A stretch of DNA of 33,441 nt. It comes from Alicyclobacillus tolerans (GTDB lineage Bacteria; Bacillota; Bacilli; Alicyclobacillales; Alicyclobacillaceae). The stretch is taken from positions 1 to 33,441 of the forward strand of contig NZ_JAJFNK010000051.1 of assembly GCF_021739485.1 (NCBI RefSeq). Reading direction: 5' to 3'. A program made the translations under genes and the position numbers. The notes beneath the pieces are model-generated. The model saw only the letters and a list, made by a program, of their open reading frames with translations, made no database searches and was not told the origin of the DNA. Each line of letters opens with the position of its first letter. Within the stretch, counting starts at the first letter, position 1. Shown here one piece after another: positions 14,694 to 24,074 of this stretch.

Positions 14694-15902
14694 ATGAAAA
14701 TTACAAATTCGATGATAACCCAGCAATTTCTCTACAACCTCAATCAATTACAGCAAAGTCTCTCCTCGAATCAGAATCAAATAACAACAGGTAAGACCTT
14801 GAATAAACCTTCAGACAACCCACTGGCGGTTGCGGAAGACATGTCTACAAGAACGTCCTTAGATCAAGCCAATGGCTATCAAGCCACTGTACAGAGTGGA
14901 CTGACTTGGATGAACACAACGAATACTGTACTGACCAATATGTCGAGTACCCTTGAGTCTCTCCGAAATGTTGTTTTGCAAGCTCTGAGTACGACGAGTC
15001 AAACCCCAACCGTACAAATGGGATTGGGTCAAAACATTGCACAGTTAGAGAACAACCTCTTTCAAATGATGGACGTCAAGCAAGGGGGCTCCTTTCTGTT
15101 CGGAGGCTATGCCACGACCAGCCAGGTAAGCCAATACATGAGTACTAGTCAATTGAATACCAACCTAACGTCTAACTCCTTGACGACTCCCGTAATTGGA
15201 CAAGGAGGGACCTTGACTATCACTGGAAGTTCAGGAAGTGCACAGGTTTCTTTGTCGAGTGGGGATACCCTCGCCCAAGTACAAAGTGCCATTCACGCAG
15301 TCGCTGGGCAAACCGGAGTGGACGCCCAAATCCAGACTTCGGGTAGCACCAGTCAACTTGTGTTTATTCCGCAAAACGTAGGTTCCGCTATCGGCATCAA
15401 TACTCAGGGGGTAACGTTGTCTGCGGGAGCAGCACTCCAAGCTACGACGTTTCAGACGAATACACCACCGAGTAAGGCCGATCATTCGATAAACTATCAG
15501 GTTTCGTCGTCTGTGTCCAAACAGATAAATGTAACCGCGACCCAGATTTTCAATCAGACTCCGATTAATGGAACTGCTAATCTTCAAACGACCTTACAAA
15601 ACATCATGAATGACCTGAGTGATCCTGCTGCTTTGCAAAAAGACTTGGGGAATTTGGATGCGAACACATCGCAGTTGGTCAACATTCAAACGGGTCTTGG
15701 GGCGCGAATTCAACAAATGAATACATTACAAACCCAAACAAGCAACATGGTGAACATACTTCAAAATCAACAAGCATCCCTAGAGGACGCGAACCTGGCG
15801 CAACTCACGACCCAGTACCAAAACGAAATGGTGACCTATCAAGCGGCGTTAAAGGTAGGCTCACAGCTGCTTTTACCTACTCTCGCACAGTACGTTCAAT
15901 AA
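14694..15902 (+). CDS. flgL: Flagellar hook-associated protein 3
   Basis: This 402-residue flagellin-like protein is the second hook-filament junction protein. The N-terminus MKITNSMITQQFLYNLNQLQ and the GKTLNKPSDNPLAVAEDMS motif are typical of FlgL, and the C-terminus (NLAQLTTQYQNEMVTYQAAL) pairs with it as D0/D1 helices. The central part (about 150-290) is a Ser/Thr-rich beta-like insertion. It follows flgK by five bases. Unlike many Bacilli, no fliW-csrA pair follows; the flagellin gene comes next. Confidence 0.94.
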   Translation: MKITNSMITQQFLYNLNQLQQSLSSNQNQITTGKTLNKPSDNPLAVAEDMSTRTSLDQANGYQATVQSGLTWMNTTNTVLTNMSSTLESLRNVVLQALSTTSQTPTVQMGLGQNIAQLENNLFQMMDVKQGGSFLFGGYATTSQVSQYMSTSQLNTNLTSNSLTTPVIGQGGTLTITGSSGSAQVSLSSGDTLAQVQSAIHAVAGQTGVDAQIQTSGSTSQLVFIPQNVGSAIGINTQGVTLSAGAALQATTFQTNTPPSKADHSINYQVSSSVSKQINVTATQIFNQTPINGTANLQTTLQNIMNDLSDPAALQKDLGNLDANTSQLVNIQTGLGARIQQMNTLQTQTSNMVNILQNQQASLEDANLAQLTTQYQNEMVTYQAALKVGSQLLLPTLAQYVQ

Positions 15903-15916
15903 CTTACGTTGGTATG

Positions 15917-15931
15917 AACGGCTTTGCCGTT
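15917..15931 (+). other. Small hairpin between flgL and the flagellin gene
   Basis: AACGGC (15917-15922) and GCCGTT (15926-15931) form a perfect six-pair stem with a TTT loop, ahead of the flagellin ribosome site. There is no T-run directly after it. It may limit read-through or protect the flagellin mRNA 5' end. Confidence 0.4.
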
Positions 15932-15969
15932 GATACATAAATACGCCTTATTGAGAAGGGATGATTCAT

Positions 15970-17283
15970 ATGAGTTCAGGGTTCTGGATCAATTTTAACC
16001 CAGCAGCCAACAATGTCCTGTCGAATTTGAGTAACGTAAACAGCCAAGTTCAACAAGAATCACAAGTCATGAGCACAGGTCAAGCAGTCAATTCGGCGGC
16101 CGATAACCCAGCCGCGTATGCCATCAGCCAAAACATGCAGATGGAAAGCAACGGCCTGAACGTGGCCGTACAAAATGCGCAACAAGGCGTATCGATGTTA
16201 CAAACTGCCACAGGTGCGCAACAACAAGTCATTGGCATCCTTCAAACCATGAGTCAATTGGCCACCCAAGCAAGCCAAAGCGGTACACAAACAGTATCTG
16301 ATCGCGCCGGTTTGCAGTTGGAAATGAATAGCTTGGCCCAAGAAGTCAATAGTATAACAAACCAGACTCAATACAATGGACTTAACATTCTTTCGGGTCA
16401 ATTTTCCAATGCAACCGGGGGACAAACTGTTACACTTCAGGTTGGTGCCAACCAGGGACAAACAATTAGTTTTAACATTGGGTCGACGGATGTTAATAGC
16501 CTAGGTGTAGCGGGCACCTTAGGTACTGCAGCGGGAACCTATACTGATGCAGCGTCGACAGCAACAACTGGTGGTGTAACGTCCGCAACAGCGGCGTCGA
16601 TTGCTAGCTCCGGAAATATCTCTTTAGTTAGCAACAACATTTTGGAAAGTGGAACCTACGAAATTGCCTTCACCGGAAATTATAATAGCTCTGGAAGTAT
16701 GACGAGTGGAACCCTCCAACTAGAAATTCAAGGATCCAACGGAAGCTGGTCGCAGGTGGGCAACTCTGTTAGCGTGAGTTCCACCACAAATCAAGCTATT
16801 ACGGTCGGAGATGCGGCGACTGGTGCTGCCGTTTCGATTACGTTTTCGGGTTCGAATTTTTCAGCTGTCACCGCTTCTGGGGCAGGGACCTACTTTCAGG
16901 CAGATACGTTTCAAATTAGTGGCAACGGAACATCTTCTGGTTCAGAAGGGAACGGCTGGCAAGCAAGTAGTAACGTGGTGGGGCTTAACATTCTCACACA
17001 ATCAGATGCCTCCAGCGCAATCACAAAGATTCACGACGCCATCAGTAACTTGACGGCTCAATCCGAGGGGTTAGGCGCAGTACAAAATCGACTGAGTGCC
17101 ACGATTAGCGATTTACAAAATACGAGTTCCAATCTGCAAACGGCGAACTCAGTCATCGTCGGCGCAAACATGGCTTCCGAGCAAACCAAGTTCGCCCAGT
17201 CGCAGATTTTGGAACAAGCCGGAATTTCGGTCCTGTCACAAGTTCAACAGCAACCAGGCCTAATCCTCAAACTCCTCAGCTAA
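15970..17283 (+). CDS. hag: Flagellin with divergent N-terminus
   Basis: This 437-residue protein is the filament subunit. The flagellin D1 signature is clear: VNSAADNPAAYAISQNM, QNAQQGVSMLQTATGA, then VNSITNQTQYNGLNILSG, and at the C-terminus AVQNRLSATISDLQNTSSNL and VGANMASEQTKFAQSQIL. The extreme N-terminus (MSSGFWINFNPAANNVLSNL) lacks the usual MRINHNIAALN opening. The middle (about 165-340) is Ser/Thr/Gly-rich and a good candidate for O-glycosylation. The open frame begins at an ATG at 15961, directly against the AGAAGGG; the ATG at 15970 has proper spacing and was chosen. The neighbouring glycosyltransferases suggest that the protein is modified. Confidence 0.92.
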   Translation: MSSGFWINFNPAANNVLSNLSNVNSQVQQESQVMSTGQAVNSAADNPAAYAISQNMQMESNGLNVAVQNAQQGVSMLQTATGAQQQVIGILQTMSQLATQASQSGTQTVSDRAGLQLEMNSLAQEVNSITNQTQYNGLNILSGQFSNATGGQTVTLQVGANQGQTISFNIGSTDVNSLGVAGTLGTAAGTYTDAASTATTGGVTSATAASIASSGNISLVSNNILESGTYEIAFTGNYNSSGSMTSGTLQLEIQGSNGSWSQVGNSVSVSSTTNQAITVGDAATGAAVSITFSGSNFSAVTASGAGTYFQADTFQISGNGTSSGSEGNGWQASSNVVGLNILTQSDASSAITKIHDAISNLTAQSEGLGAVQNRLSATISDLQNTSSNLQTANSVIVGANMASEQTKFAQSQILEQAGISVLSQVQQQPGLILKLLS

Positions 17284-17317
17284 CGGTTTGAAGAATGTGT
17301 GCCCAAGTCGAGGGGTT

Positions 17318-17341
17318 CAGGAAGGGGTGCCACCCTTCTTG
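17318..17341 (+). terminator. Hairpin after the flagellin gene
   Basis: CAGGAAGGG (17318-17326) pairs with CCCTTCTTG (17333-17341), with one G-T pair, around a six-base loop. It lies 35 bases after the flagellin stop and precedes fliD. A clear T-run is missing, so termination is likely partial. Confidence 0.5.
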
Positions 17342-17411
17342 GGCCCCCTTCAATATCATACTTGGTTCCCGCTCTGGTTGGATAGAGGACATTTAGAAAG
17401 AAGGTGTATGT

Positions 17412-19046
17412 ATGAGCGTTTCAGGCGGTGGATGGGTTCCCTCGTTATCGTCGTCCCTGCAGAGTAAGTTGATGCAACTCGAACAAAGTAGCCAATATAG
17501 TCAATACATTGGGAACGAAGCCAATAAAATCTATCAACAATACATCAATGAAGGATTGCCCTATGTAAGTCAAATTGCAGGGCTAAATTCGCAAGAGAGT
17601 GCTCTGAAAACTTTACAAACAGATTTGACAACCTTACAAACGGCTATTCAGACATTGGGGACACAGTCTACCTGGCAAGGAGTAACAGCAAGTTCGAGTA
17701 ATACAAGTGCTCTTACAGTCACAGCATCTGCCGGAGCACCACAAACGAGTATTCCGTTCTACATACAATCGACGGCTCAGGCACAGGTATCCACAGTGAA
17801 CATTAGCAACTCTTCTGCAGATGGTACGACAAATGTTGTTGGCGGAACTTTCGAAATAGAAAATACGACGACAAAAAAAACCGCGAGTATTCAAATTAAT
17901 ACGGGTGACAGTCTAAATACGATTGCCCAAGATATCAACCAAAGCTCACAGTACCAAGCTCTCGGAATTCAAGCTAGTGTCACGCAAAATAACGGCACTT
18001 ATCAGCTTATGTTGTCATCAACACAATCGGGACAGAGTAACGCCTTTACCATTGATAGTAACAGCACAGCTACGAGTGGAGGGACCACTCTGGCATTAAC
18101 CAATATCACGAATGCGCAAAATGCGAGTATCATTCTCAACCCGACCTATTCGACTGGGGCTCCGCCGAGCGGGCCAACCTATCAATCATCTACGAACACG
18201 TTTAACAACTTAATACCCAACACCACCATTACGGTGGCTCAGGCGGGGCAATCGGGAACCATTTCTATTTCTCCTGATAACAGCACCGTTACGGAGGCCG
18301 TGAAGAGCTTTTTCTCTTCTTACAATGCCGTAGAAAAGTTGGTGTATACGGGTGGAGATCTGACAAACACCGCCATTGGACAAGAAATTGCAAGTCAACT
18401 ACCAGGATTGGTGAACAGTACAGCAAGCACGGTGACACAACCGGTTTCGGGCAATGCGTTACCAAACAGTCTCAGTCAAATCGGGGTTTTGCTTAGCCCG
18501 GGTTCTTATTCAGAGAGTTCGAGTGGCAGTTTTACAAGCGGTGGGCCTCCAAGCCTTGATTGGGAACAAACTTCCGGTATACCAGGGACATCATTGCCCT
18601 CTGGGGTAACAATGCAAAGTGGACTGGATACGTTTAATAACCTTCTCAGCACCGCACCACAGGAATTGCAAAACCTATTGGGCGTATCATCTACGGGTCT
18701 CAACTTGCCAGCTGGGAGCATTTTGCAACAATTTAGTGCGTCGATTAAACTATGGCAAGACGCTCTATCGGGAACTGGTTCCGGGAGCAATACAATTACC
18801 GGAGAAATTAACATGGTTCAAAATGAAATTGGTGGAACGGGGCCAAGCGCTCTCCCAGGAAGTATTAACTATCAGTTAAACTCGCTCAATCAACAGTATA
18901 CCAATCAGATCCAAAATCTTATAAGTCAATGGAATGCGGCTCAATCCTCTACGTTACAAGCACAAACGCAACTCACGGAATTGCAGGCAGAAATGCAACT
19001 AACCCAAAGTAGCAGCTTCCAGGTCGGAATGATGCTCGGAGGTTGA
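17412..19046 (+). CDS. fliD: Flagellar filament cap protein FliD
   Basis: This 544-residue exported protein caps the growing filament and helps insert flagellin. It has the family plan: an N-terminal FliD_N region (about 50-130, ESALKTLQTDLTTLQTAIQTL, STWQGVTASSSN, then ASAGAPQTSIPFYIQSTAQAQ), a flagellin-like Ser/Thr-rich middle, and FliD_C (VTEAVKSFFSSYNAVEKLV, and the C-terminal coiled coil LNQQYTNQIQNLISQ to LTELQAEMQL). The AAGAAGG ribosome site precedes the ATG. The N-terminal start is slightly unusual, with a long helical lead (residues 15-60) before the conserved part. It is followed 15 bases later by a small FliT-like gene. Confidence 0.93.
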   Translation: MSVSGGGWVPSLSSSLQSKLMQLEQSSQYSQYIGNEANKIYQQYINEGLPYVSQIAGLNSQESALKTLQTDLTTLQTAIQTLGTQSTWQGVTASSSNTSALTVTASAGAPQTSIPFYIQSTAQAQVSTVNISNSSADGTTNVVGGTFEIENTTTKKTASIQINTGDSLNTIAQDINQSSQYQALGIQASVTQNNGTYQLMLSSTQSGQSNAFTIDSNSTATSGGTTLALTNITNAQNASIILNPTYSTGAPPSGPTYQSSTNTFNNLIPNTTITVAQAGQSGTISISPDNSTVTEAVKSFFSSYNAVEKLVYTGGDLTNTAIGQEIASQLPGLVNSTASTVTQPVSGNALPNSLSQIGVLLSPGSYSESSSGSFTSGGPPSLDWEQTSGIPGTSLPSGVTMQSGLDTFNNLLSTAPQELQNLLGVSSTGLNLPAGSILQQFSASIKLWQDALSGTGSGSNTITGEINMVQNEIGGTGPSALPGSINYQLNSLNQQYTNQIQNLISQWNAAQSSTLQAQTQLTELQAEMQLTQSSSFQVGMMLGG

Positions 19047-19061
19047 ACGAGGTAACGGGAC

Positions 19062-19328
19062 ATGTATGAAGCAGAAATTAGTGATGCGTTGACAAAACGC
19101 AATTTAAATCAAGTGTGGATACTTATGAACAAGAGAACGCAATGGGTACAAAACGTAAAGGGTATGCTGTCAGAAGCTGAGGTTAAAGAGGCCCATGCTC
19201 GAACAGAGCATATAATAAAATGCCTCACGCAAATTCAAGAGGAATTGAAAAAAGAAATTGTCACTGTAGCAAAGCGAAGACATGCACTCTTTGCTTACGA
19301 ATGGTCGAAAGGAGTGTCATCGCCTTGA
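19062..19328 (+). CDS. Small helical protein in the FliT position
   Basis: An 88-residue, highly charged, all-helical protein with no signal peptide (KRNLNQVWILMNKRTQWVQN, then a long coiled-coil-like helix EAHARTEHIIKCLTQIQEEL). It directly follows fliD, where Bacilli carry fliS and fliT; FliT is the FliD export chaperone and is of similar size. Sequence identity with FliT is too low to claim by eye. Its stop codon overlaps the TTG start of the following glycosyltransferase, so the two are coupled. Confidence 0.5.
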   Translation: MYEAEISDALTKRNLNQVWILMNKRTQWVQNVKGMLSEAEVKEAHARTEHIIKCLTQIQEELKKEIVTVAKRRHALFAYEWSKGVSSP

Positions 19329-21241
19329 AACTTTCTCTATGCGCCATTGTAAAGGACGACCACTTGTTAGTACGAAAAATGCTCGACAGTGTCGTTGATG
19401 TCGTAGATGAAATCGTGATTGCAGATACGGGTTCCACTGATCCCACAATTCAGATCATTGAGGATTTTATGAAGGACCATTCAGGTTTGGTAAAGTTGTT
19501 ACATTATGAATGGACGAACGATTTTGCTGCAGCAAGAAACTTTACCATCGAGAATGCTACTGGAGATTGGATATTGGTATTAGATGCTGATGAATTTTTG
19601 GATGAACACGAGAAAAAGGGACTTCGTCCATTTTTAGAGCAGACGGCTGGAGACGGTGTGTTTATTAAGTTGCGTAACTATATGGGAACCATGCGCGAAC
19701 TTGAGAATCTTTTAGATGCGGACATATGCCGTGTTTTCCGGAAAGGATATACCTATGAAGGTATCGTTCATGAACAAATTGTGGACTCTATTCGAAGAGT
19801 GGGGGGGGGATTTGACCACTTCTCATTGCATATACACCACATAGGATATACGCGTGAGTATGTTGAATTGAAGGGTAAAAAGAATCGAAATATCTCTTTA
19901 CTTGAAGAACAATTACGCACGCTCCCAAAGAAGAAACAGGAGGAACGCTGGTTCGCCGCAACCAATCTCTTGGCCGAGTACGTTACACAATTCCAATGGG
20001 ATAAGGTGCGTGATAGGGCGCGTTTAACTCTGGAAGAAATGAAGCAACTTTCGAGCAAAAAGCGCCCACCTTCCATGCTTCGAGTTTTTAAGTTCTACAT
20101 TGACGGCCTTCGATACAGCGGGCACCTGAAAGAGGCTATTCGAATATGTAAAGAGGCAACTAGATATTATCCTAAAATCACAGATTTACACTTTATGCAA
20201 GCAGAGATTTATATTGCCTGTGAGGAATATCACAATGCTATCCAAACGCTAAAAGTGTGCCGTTCTCTCGGAGATGTGAAATTTCATTTAATGGAATACA
20301 TAATCGGTGCTGGTACATTTAAGGCCAGTAGAAGTATGGGGTATTCCTGGTTACGTCTCGGAGACGATTTATCAGCTCGAGAGTGGTACGTTAAGGCTTT
20401 TTCGGAAAATCCCGAGCAATCGGAAGTAATTCCATGGATTATCTTACTAACACCGGAACAGATTATTCTCCGAGAGATGGAAAAAGTAATAAAAACTCCA
20501 CAGCGGTACGATGAATTCATCCAATATTATTCTTTTTGTGGTTACGATGATGCCTTGTTCTATACTGAAAAAGCTGAAAATGTTGGTGGAATTCGAGAAG
20601 CAACAAAACGAGCAAGATTCTCGTATGAGGTTCGACATGGAATTTGTCCCAGTCAACCGGATATCCCAACCGATTGGGATCGTGCACGATTGGGACTTTG
20701 GTACTTTGAACAACAAAATATGCAAAAAGCGGAAGAACTTTGGAATCAAAGCGGAGAGGTAGGAGAATATTACCTACGTATTTACTATGAGTCCTCCGGA
20801 GACATTAAATGGGAAATGCGCAACATATTTTTAGACCTTTTAGCGGTTCGTGCTACTCATTTTCTCTCGGAATTTGGGCCTTATACGAAGGACATAAAGA
20901 AGTATTTTCATGTAATTTTGCATACCGACCTTTTGGTTGCTTATACATCAGAGGAATTCCTAAATGGACCTAATGAATCCTGTGAAGAAGCTGAGTGGAA
21001 AGCGCAAGTCTTTCACAGTTTAGGAAATAAACAAGCAGCCTCTACATGTTTGGATCAGGCGTATTTACCGAATGGTTCCCGTACGGTGCGAGGCTATGCC
21101 ATTTCGAGTGATGTATATGCTGATCATGCGGAAGACATCGTGCGAATGGGACGTCAAAAATACCCTGACTCCCGACTTCTGGCAATGCTATGGGCTAATA
21201 ACTTTGGGGGGATGGCAGTTTCACAAGGGGTAGTAATGTGA
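19325..21241 (+). CDS. GT2 glycosyltransferase with C-terminal TPR-like region
   Basis: This 638-residue cytoplasmic enzyme begins at a TTG that overlaps the previous stop and has AAAGGAG upstream; the open frame extends further but not with family-like sequence. Residues ~1-220 are a GT-A/GT2 fold (LSLCAIVKDD, IVIADTGSTDPT, EWTNDFAAARNF, and the metal-binding DADE at 87-90), the type that continues with tetratricopeptide repeats. Residues ~220-638 are helical and repeat-like (SGHLKEAIRICKEATRYYPK, LHFMQAEIYIACEEYHNAIQ, SMGYSWLRLGDDLSAREWY). SunS and related GT2-plus-TPR proteins glycosylate peptides. In other Firmicutes such genes lie between fliD and fliS and modify flagellin. Here it is between the FliT-like gene and fliS, so flagellin or FliD is the likely acceptor (inference). 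Confidence 0.82.
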   Translation: MKLSLCAIVKDDHLLVRKMLDSVVDVVDEIVIADTGSTDPTIQIIEDFMKDHSGLVKLLHYEWTNDFAAARNFTIENATGDWILVLDADEFLDEHEKKGLRPFLEQTAGDGVFIKLRNYMGTMRELENLLDADICRVFRKGYTYEGIVHEQIVDSIRRVGGGFDHFSLHIHHIGYTREYVELKGKKNRNISLLEEQLRTLPKKKQEERWFAATNLLAEYVTQFQWDKVRDRARLTLEEMKQLSSKKRPPSMLRVFKFYIDGLRYSGHLKEAIRICKEATRYYPKITDLHFMQAEIYIACEEYHNAIQTLKVCRSLGDVKFHLMEYIIGAGTFKASRSMGYSWLRLGDDLSAREWYVKAFSENPEQSEVIPWIILLTPEQIILREMEKVIKTPQRYDEFIQYYSFCGYDDALFYTEKAENVGGIREATKRARFSYEVRHGICPSQPDIPTDWDRARLGLWYFEQQNMQKAEELWNQSGEVGEYYLRIYYESSGDIKWEMRNIFLDLLAVRATHFLSEFGPYTKDIKKYFHVILHTDLLVAYTSEEFLNGPNESCEEAEWKAQVFHSLGNKQAASTCLDQAYLPNGSRTVRGYAISSDVYADHAEDIVRMGRQKYPDSRLLAMLWANNFGGMAVSQGVVM

Positions 21242-21285
21242 TCATACATACAACGTAACAGTAAAGAGTCTAGGAGGTAAATCTC

Positions 21286-21657
21286 ATGATGGTAAATCCT
21301 TATCAGACCTATCAGCAAAATAGCATCTCGACACTCTCAGCAAAAGGGATTTTGGTGCGTCTTCATGAAAAAGCTTTGATGGAGTTGCAAGCGGCGCAGC
21401 AGGCTTGGGAAAACGAGGACTTAAGCTCCATGCGACCACATGTTCAATATGTCCAGGACATCATTTCTTGTCTTCGGGGTTCGGTAGATGGGAGCTTCGA
21501 AGTGAGTGGGACATTGGTCGCGCTTTACAATTACTACCTCGTAGAACTAGCAAAAATTTTTATTAATCCTACTGAAAAGAGATTTCAAGAAATGTACCAA
21601 TTTCTCTCGGACTGGAAGGAGACGTGGAGTAAGGCGCCTAACCATGAAATAGTTTAA
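21286..21657 (+). CDS. fliS: Flagellin export chaperone FliS
   Basis: This 123-residue helical protein begins with the family signature NPYQTYQQNSISTLSAKGILVRLHEKAL, in which the N-terminal Tyr/Gln stretch covers the flagellin-binding site. FliS holds the C-terminus of flagellin unfolded until export. The C-terminal helices (LVALYNYYLVELAKIFINPTEKRFQEMYQFLSDWKETW, partial match of the usual ending) fit the length of the family. AGGAGGT precedes the ATG. It is the last ordinary flagellar gene; the sugar-modification island starts 78 bases later. Confidence 0.93.
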   Translation: MMVNPYQTYQQNSISTLSAKGILVRLHEKALMELQAAQQAWENEDLSSMRPHVQYVQDIISCLRGSVDGSFEVSGTLVALYNYYLVELAKIFINPTEKRFQEMYQFLSDWKETWSKAPNHEIV

Positions 21658-21734
21658 CAAACTAAGTACTGAGGTACATCGACCTTCTTTGGATATAGTT
21701 CATCAAACGATAATTAAGGGGATAATGTTAATTT

Positions 21735-22982
21735 ATGCCTCATATAAGTTTGGTAATATTGTCGTATAATAACTGGGGCTTTACTCTGCGGTGTTTAAAT
21801 TCCCTGGTTGCTAGTATTGATTCCGGTTGGGCTCAACAAGGTATTGAGATTCTATTAGTTGACAACGGGTCAGATGCGCAAACTCGGACTGCGTTGCTGG
21901 AATATCAAGCAACTTGGAATCAGCCGTTTATTGACTTTAAAAGTATAATGCTGGAGGAGAATCTGGGTTATCCCAGCGGTGTAAATGTGGGATTAGCTCA
22001 CTGTCGAGGTGAAATCATAGGAATCTTAAACAATGATTTAGTCTTTCCTTCAGGATGGTTAGAACCTTTGATTGATGCTATTGAGAAGGATAAGTTGGTC
22101 GGATTCGCAGCTCCGTTTTTAAGTTTCGCGGCGAGTACTCAGAACGTAGAAAAACAGTTCTCATCTTTTGAGGAAATGGCGAAATTTGCAACTGATTTTA
22201 CCAAAGTTAACAGAGGGAATTTTGTTTATGTCGAGAAGGTTATTGGTGCATGCTTGATAATGAGACGAGACGTGCTATTGACCCTAGGAGGAAATGATTT
22301 CTGGTTCGGAATTGGAAATTATGATGATGACGATTGGTGCCTCAGGGCCAGACTGGCCGGATACAAGATTGCTTTGGTTGGTGCTTCCTTCGTGGAACAT
22401 GTAGGACATGCAACGTTTCAATTGGATACGGAGCAGTTCAAGAACAGTTTGAATGTGAATGCCATGAAATTCGAATTGAAATGGGATATAATGGAAATTT
22501 CCAATCATTCTGGTTCTTATACACGACACGGTGTAGTTTTACATCAACAATTTAGTCGAGCTCGTCACTATATTCCTATTTCCGCAGAACAATTCAGCTC
22601 CTCTAGGAAGCCGTATTACCCGCGGTCATCCAATCAAAGACGCTTTCTAATCGGTGCCGATTGGACCAGTTCTCAAAGCGAGTGGCGTGAATCTCTTTCG
22701 TCAGTACTCATGGATCACGACGACATTGAAGTATGTTTGTGGGCCCCAAAGTCTCATTTTGATGTTAAACAGGTGACAAATCACATACAAGCACATGTTT
22801 CATCGCTGGGCATTCATGTGGCATCGCGTCACATCATTTTTACTGTATTTGATAGTGAAGTCCCTTTTGTAGATTCATTACGTGTGTTACGTTCCGCTGA
22901 TGAGATCGTCAAGGTGAAAAATGATTTCGTTAATCGCTATTTGATATATCTTGCTCAACAGACTGAAATCAAGATAATGTAA
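21735..22982 (+). CDS. GT2 glycosyltransferase (rhamnosyltransferase-like) with extra C-terminal domain
   Basis: This 415-residue protein has an N-terminal GT2 fold: ISLVILSYNNWGFTLRCLNSL, ILLVDNGSD, the segment ENLGYPSGVNVGLAHCRGE, and the metal site NNDLVFPSGW, then WFGIGNYDDDDWCLRARLAG. This is the WcaE/rhamnosyltransferase style. From residue ~290 there is a second, unrelated ~120-residue part (FLIGADWTSSQSEWRESLSS, VCLWAPKSH) resembling a segment found in some GT-B enzymes; its role is not known. No transmembrane segment. The start is an ATG with a weak ribosome site (AAGGGGAT). It opens the island after fliS. Confidence 0.82.
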   Translation: MPHISLVILSYNNWGFTLRCLNSLVASIDSGWAQQGIEILLVDNGSDAQTRTALLEYQATWNQPFIDFKSIMLEENLGYPSGVNVGLAHCRGEIIGILNNDLVFPSGWLEPLIDAIEKDKLVGFAAPFLSFAASTQNVEKQFSSFEEMAKFATDFTKVNRGNFVYVEKVIGACLIMRRDVLLTLGGNDFWFGIGNYDDDDWCLRARLAGYKIALVGASFVEHVGHATFQLDTEQFKNSLNVNAMKFELKWDIMEISNHSGSYTRHGVVLHQQFSRARHYIPISAEQFSSSRKPYYPRSSNQRRFLIGADWTSSQSEWRESLSSVLMDHDDIEVCLWAPKSHFDVKQVTNHIQAHVSSLGIHVASRHIIFTVFDSEVPFVDSLRVLRSADEIVKVKNDFVNRYLIYLAQQTEIKIM

Positions 22983-23103
22983 TCACCCATTGTTGTTCAT
23001 TGAATTTACATCAATTTTTCGGATTCTTAACTTTGTTGACCTCCATGGACCCTATTTACCGTGTGTATAAGCGATGATGTCACAACTAGATGAAGGAAGA
23101 CAT

Positions 23104-24048
23104 ATGCCGAAGGTTTCCATTCTTGTTCCTGCCTTTCGTCCGGAATATTTAGATGCCTGCATTCTAAGCGCGTTAAACCAGACGTTCCGTGACTTCGAAT
23201 TAATCATTAGTGACGACTCAAATGGTAATGGGGTCGAGTCGGTCGTGTCCAAGTGGCATGATGGTCGACTCAAATATATGAAAAACCCAAATCGCCAAAT
23301 GCCAGGCACAAATCGAGATTTCCTCATATCAAATGCAAGTGGACAATACATTAAGTTTCTCTTTGATGATGATTACCTCATGCCCCAATCCGTCGAATAT
23401 CTGATTGGAATAGCTGAGCAGTTGAAAGCAAAATTAGTTTTTCATGGTAGATATTTTGTGGATACAGCAGGGAGGATTCTTTCATCCCCACTGTATGTAC
23501 AGCATAATTCGGCGATATTGCTATCTGCTGAAGAATATTTTGAAGAGATGATAGGTAATTGTTTCAATTTTATTGGTGAACCTACTAATGTCCTAATAGA
23601 CGCGGAGGTACTACGCACCATTCCCAATCCGTTTGGTTTTGAAACCATGCGAATGCGTTTCCTGACCGATGTAGCACTGTACACCAACGTCGCACGCCAT
23701 GGATTGACCATGGCGGGTATCGGCTACATAGGCTCTGCATTTCGTCAGCATGCAACGCAAACATCCAGCGCAACTAGTCCGAATTACTCCGCAGGTCTGT
23801 TTGAATGGGAAATTTTTCTGCGCTACGCCGTCGACGATGGGTATCTTTCTGTGGGTCAATTTAACCAAGCGATGAAGCGGCAATTGGATTTTTACTGTAA
23901 TTTTACAGATGGCTTTCCAGAGTTAAAGAGCTTCATCGAATTATCAGGTGACGGTGAAAATGGCCGTTACTTCACTGAACGATTCCTTGCAATTGTTAAT
24001 TCGGCGTATAGCGTAATAGACTTACGTCGGAATAGAGCCCAAAGATAA
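23104..24048 (+). CDS. GT2 glycosyltransferase
   Basis: This 314-residue GT2 enzyme shows VSILVPAFRPEYLDACILSAL, FELIISDDSNGN and the metal-binding FDDDYLMP. Its acceptor side has the motif NFIGEPTNVLID. The same NF/NI-IGEP-T/S motif recurs in both halves of the enzyme at 28025, so the three domains are close paralogues. The ATG at 23104 has GAAGGAAG upstream; an earlier in-frame ATG at 23074 lacks a good site. The donor sugar cannot be read from the sequence. It is followed after 26 bases by the methyltransferase gene. Confidence 0.85.
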   Translation: MPKVSILVPAFRPEYLDACILSALNQTFRDFELIISDDSNGNGVESVVSKWHDGRLKYMKNPNRQMPGTNRDFLISNASGQYIKFLFDDDYLMPQSVEYLIGIAEQLKAKLVFHGRYFVDTAGRILSSPLYVQHNSAILLSAEEYFEEMIGNCFNFIGEPTNVLIDAEVLRTIPNPFGFETMRMRFLTDVALYTNVARHGLTMAGIGYIGSAFRQHATQTSSATSPNYSAGLFEWEIFLRYAVDDGYLSVGQFNQAMKRQLDFYCNFTDGFPELKSFIELSGDGENGRYFTERFLAIVNSAYSVIDLRRNRAQR

Positions 24049-24074
24049 GTTGATGGCGAATCGAGGAGGGCCGT

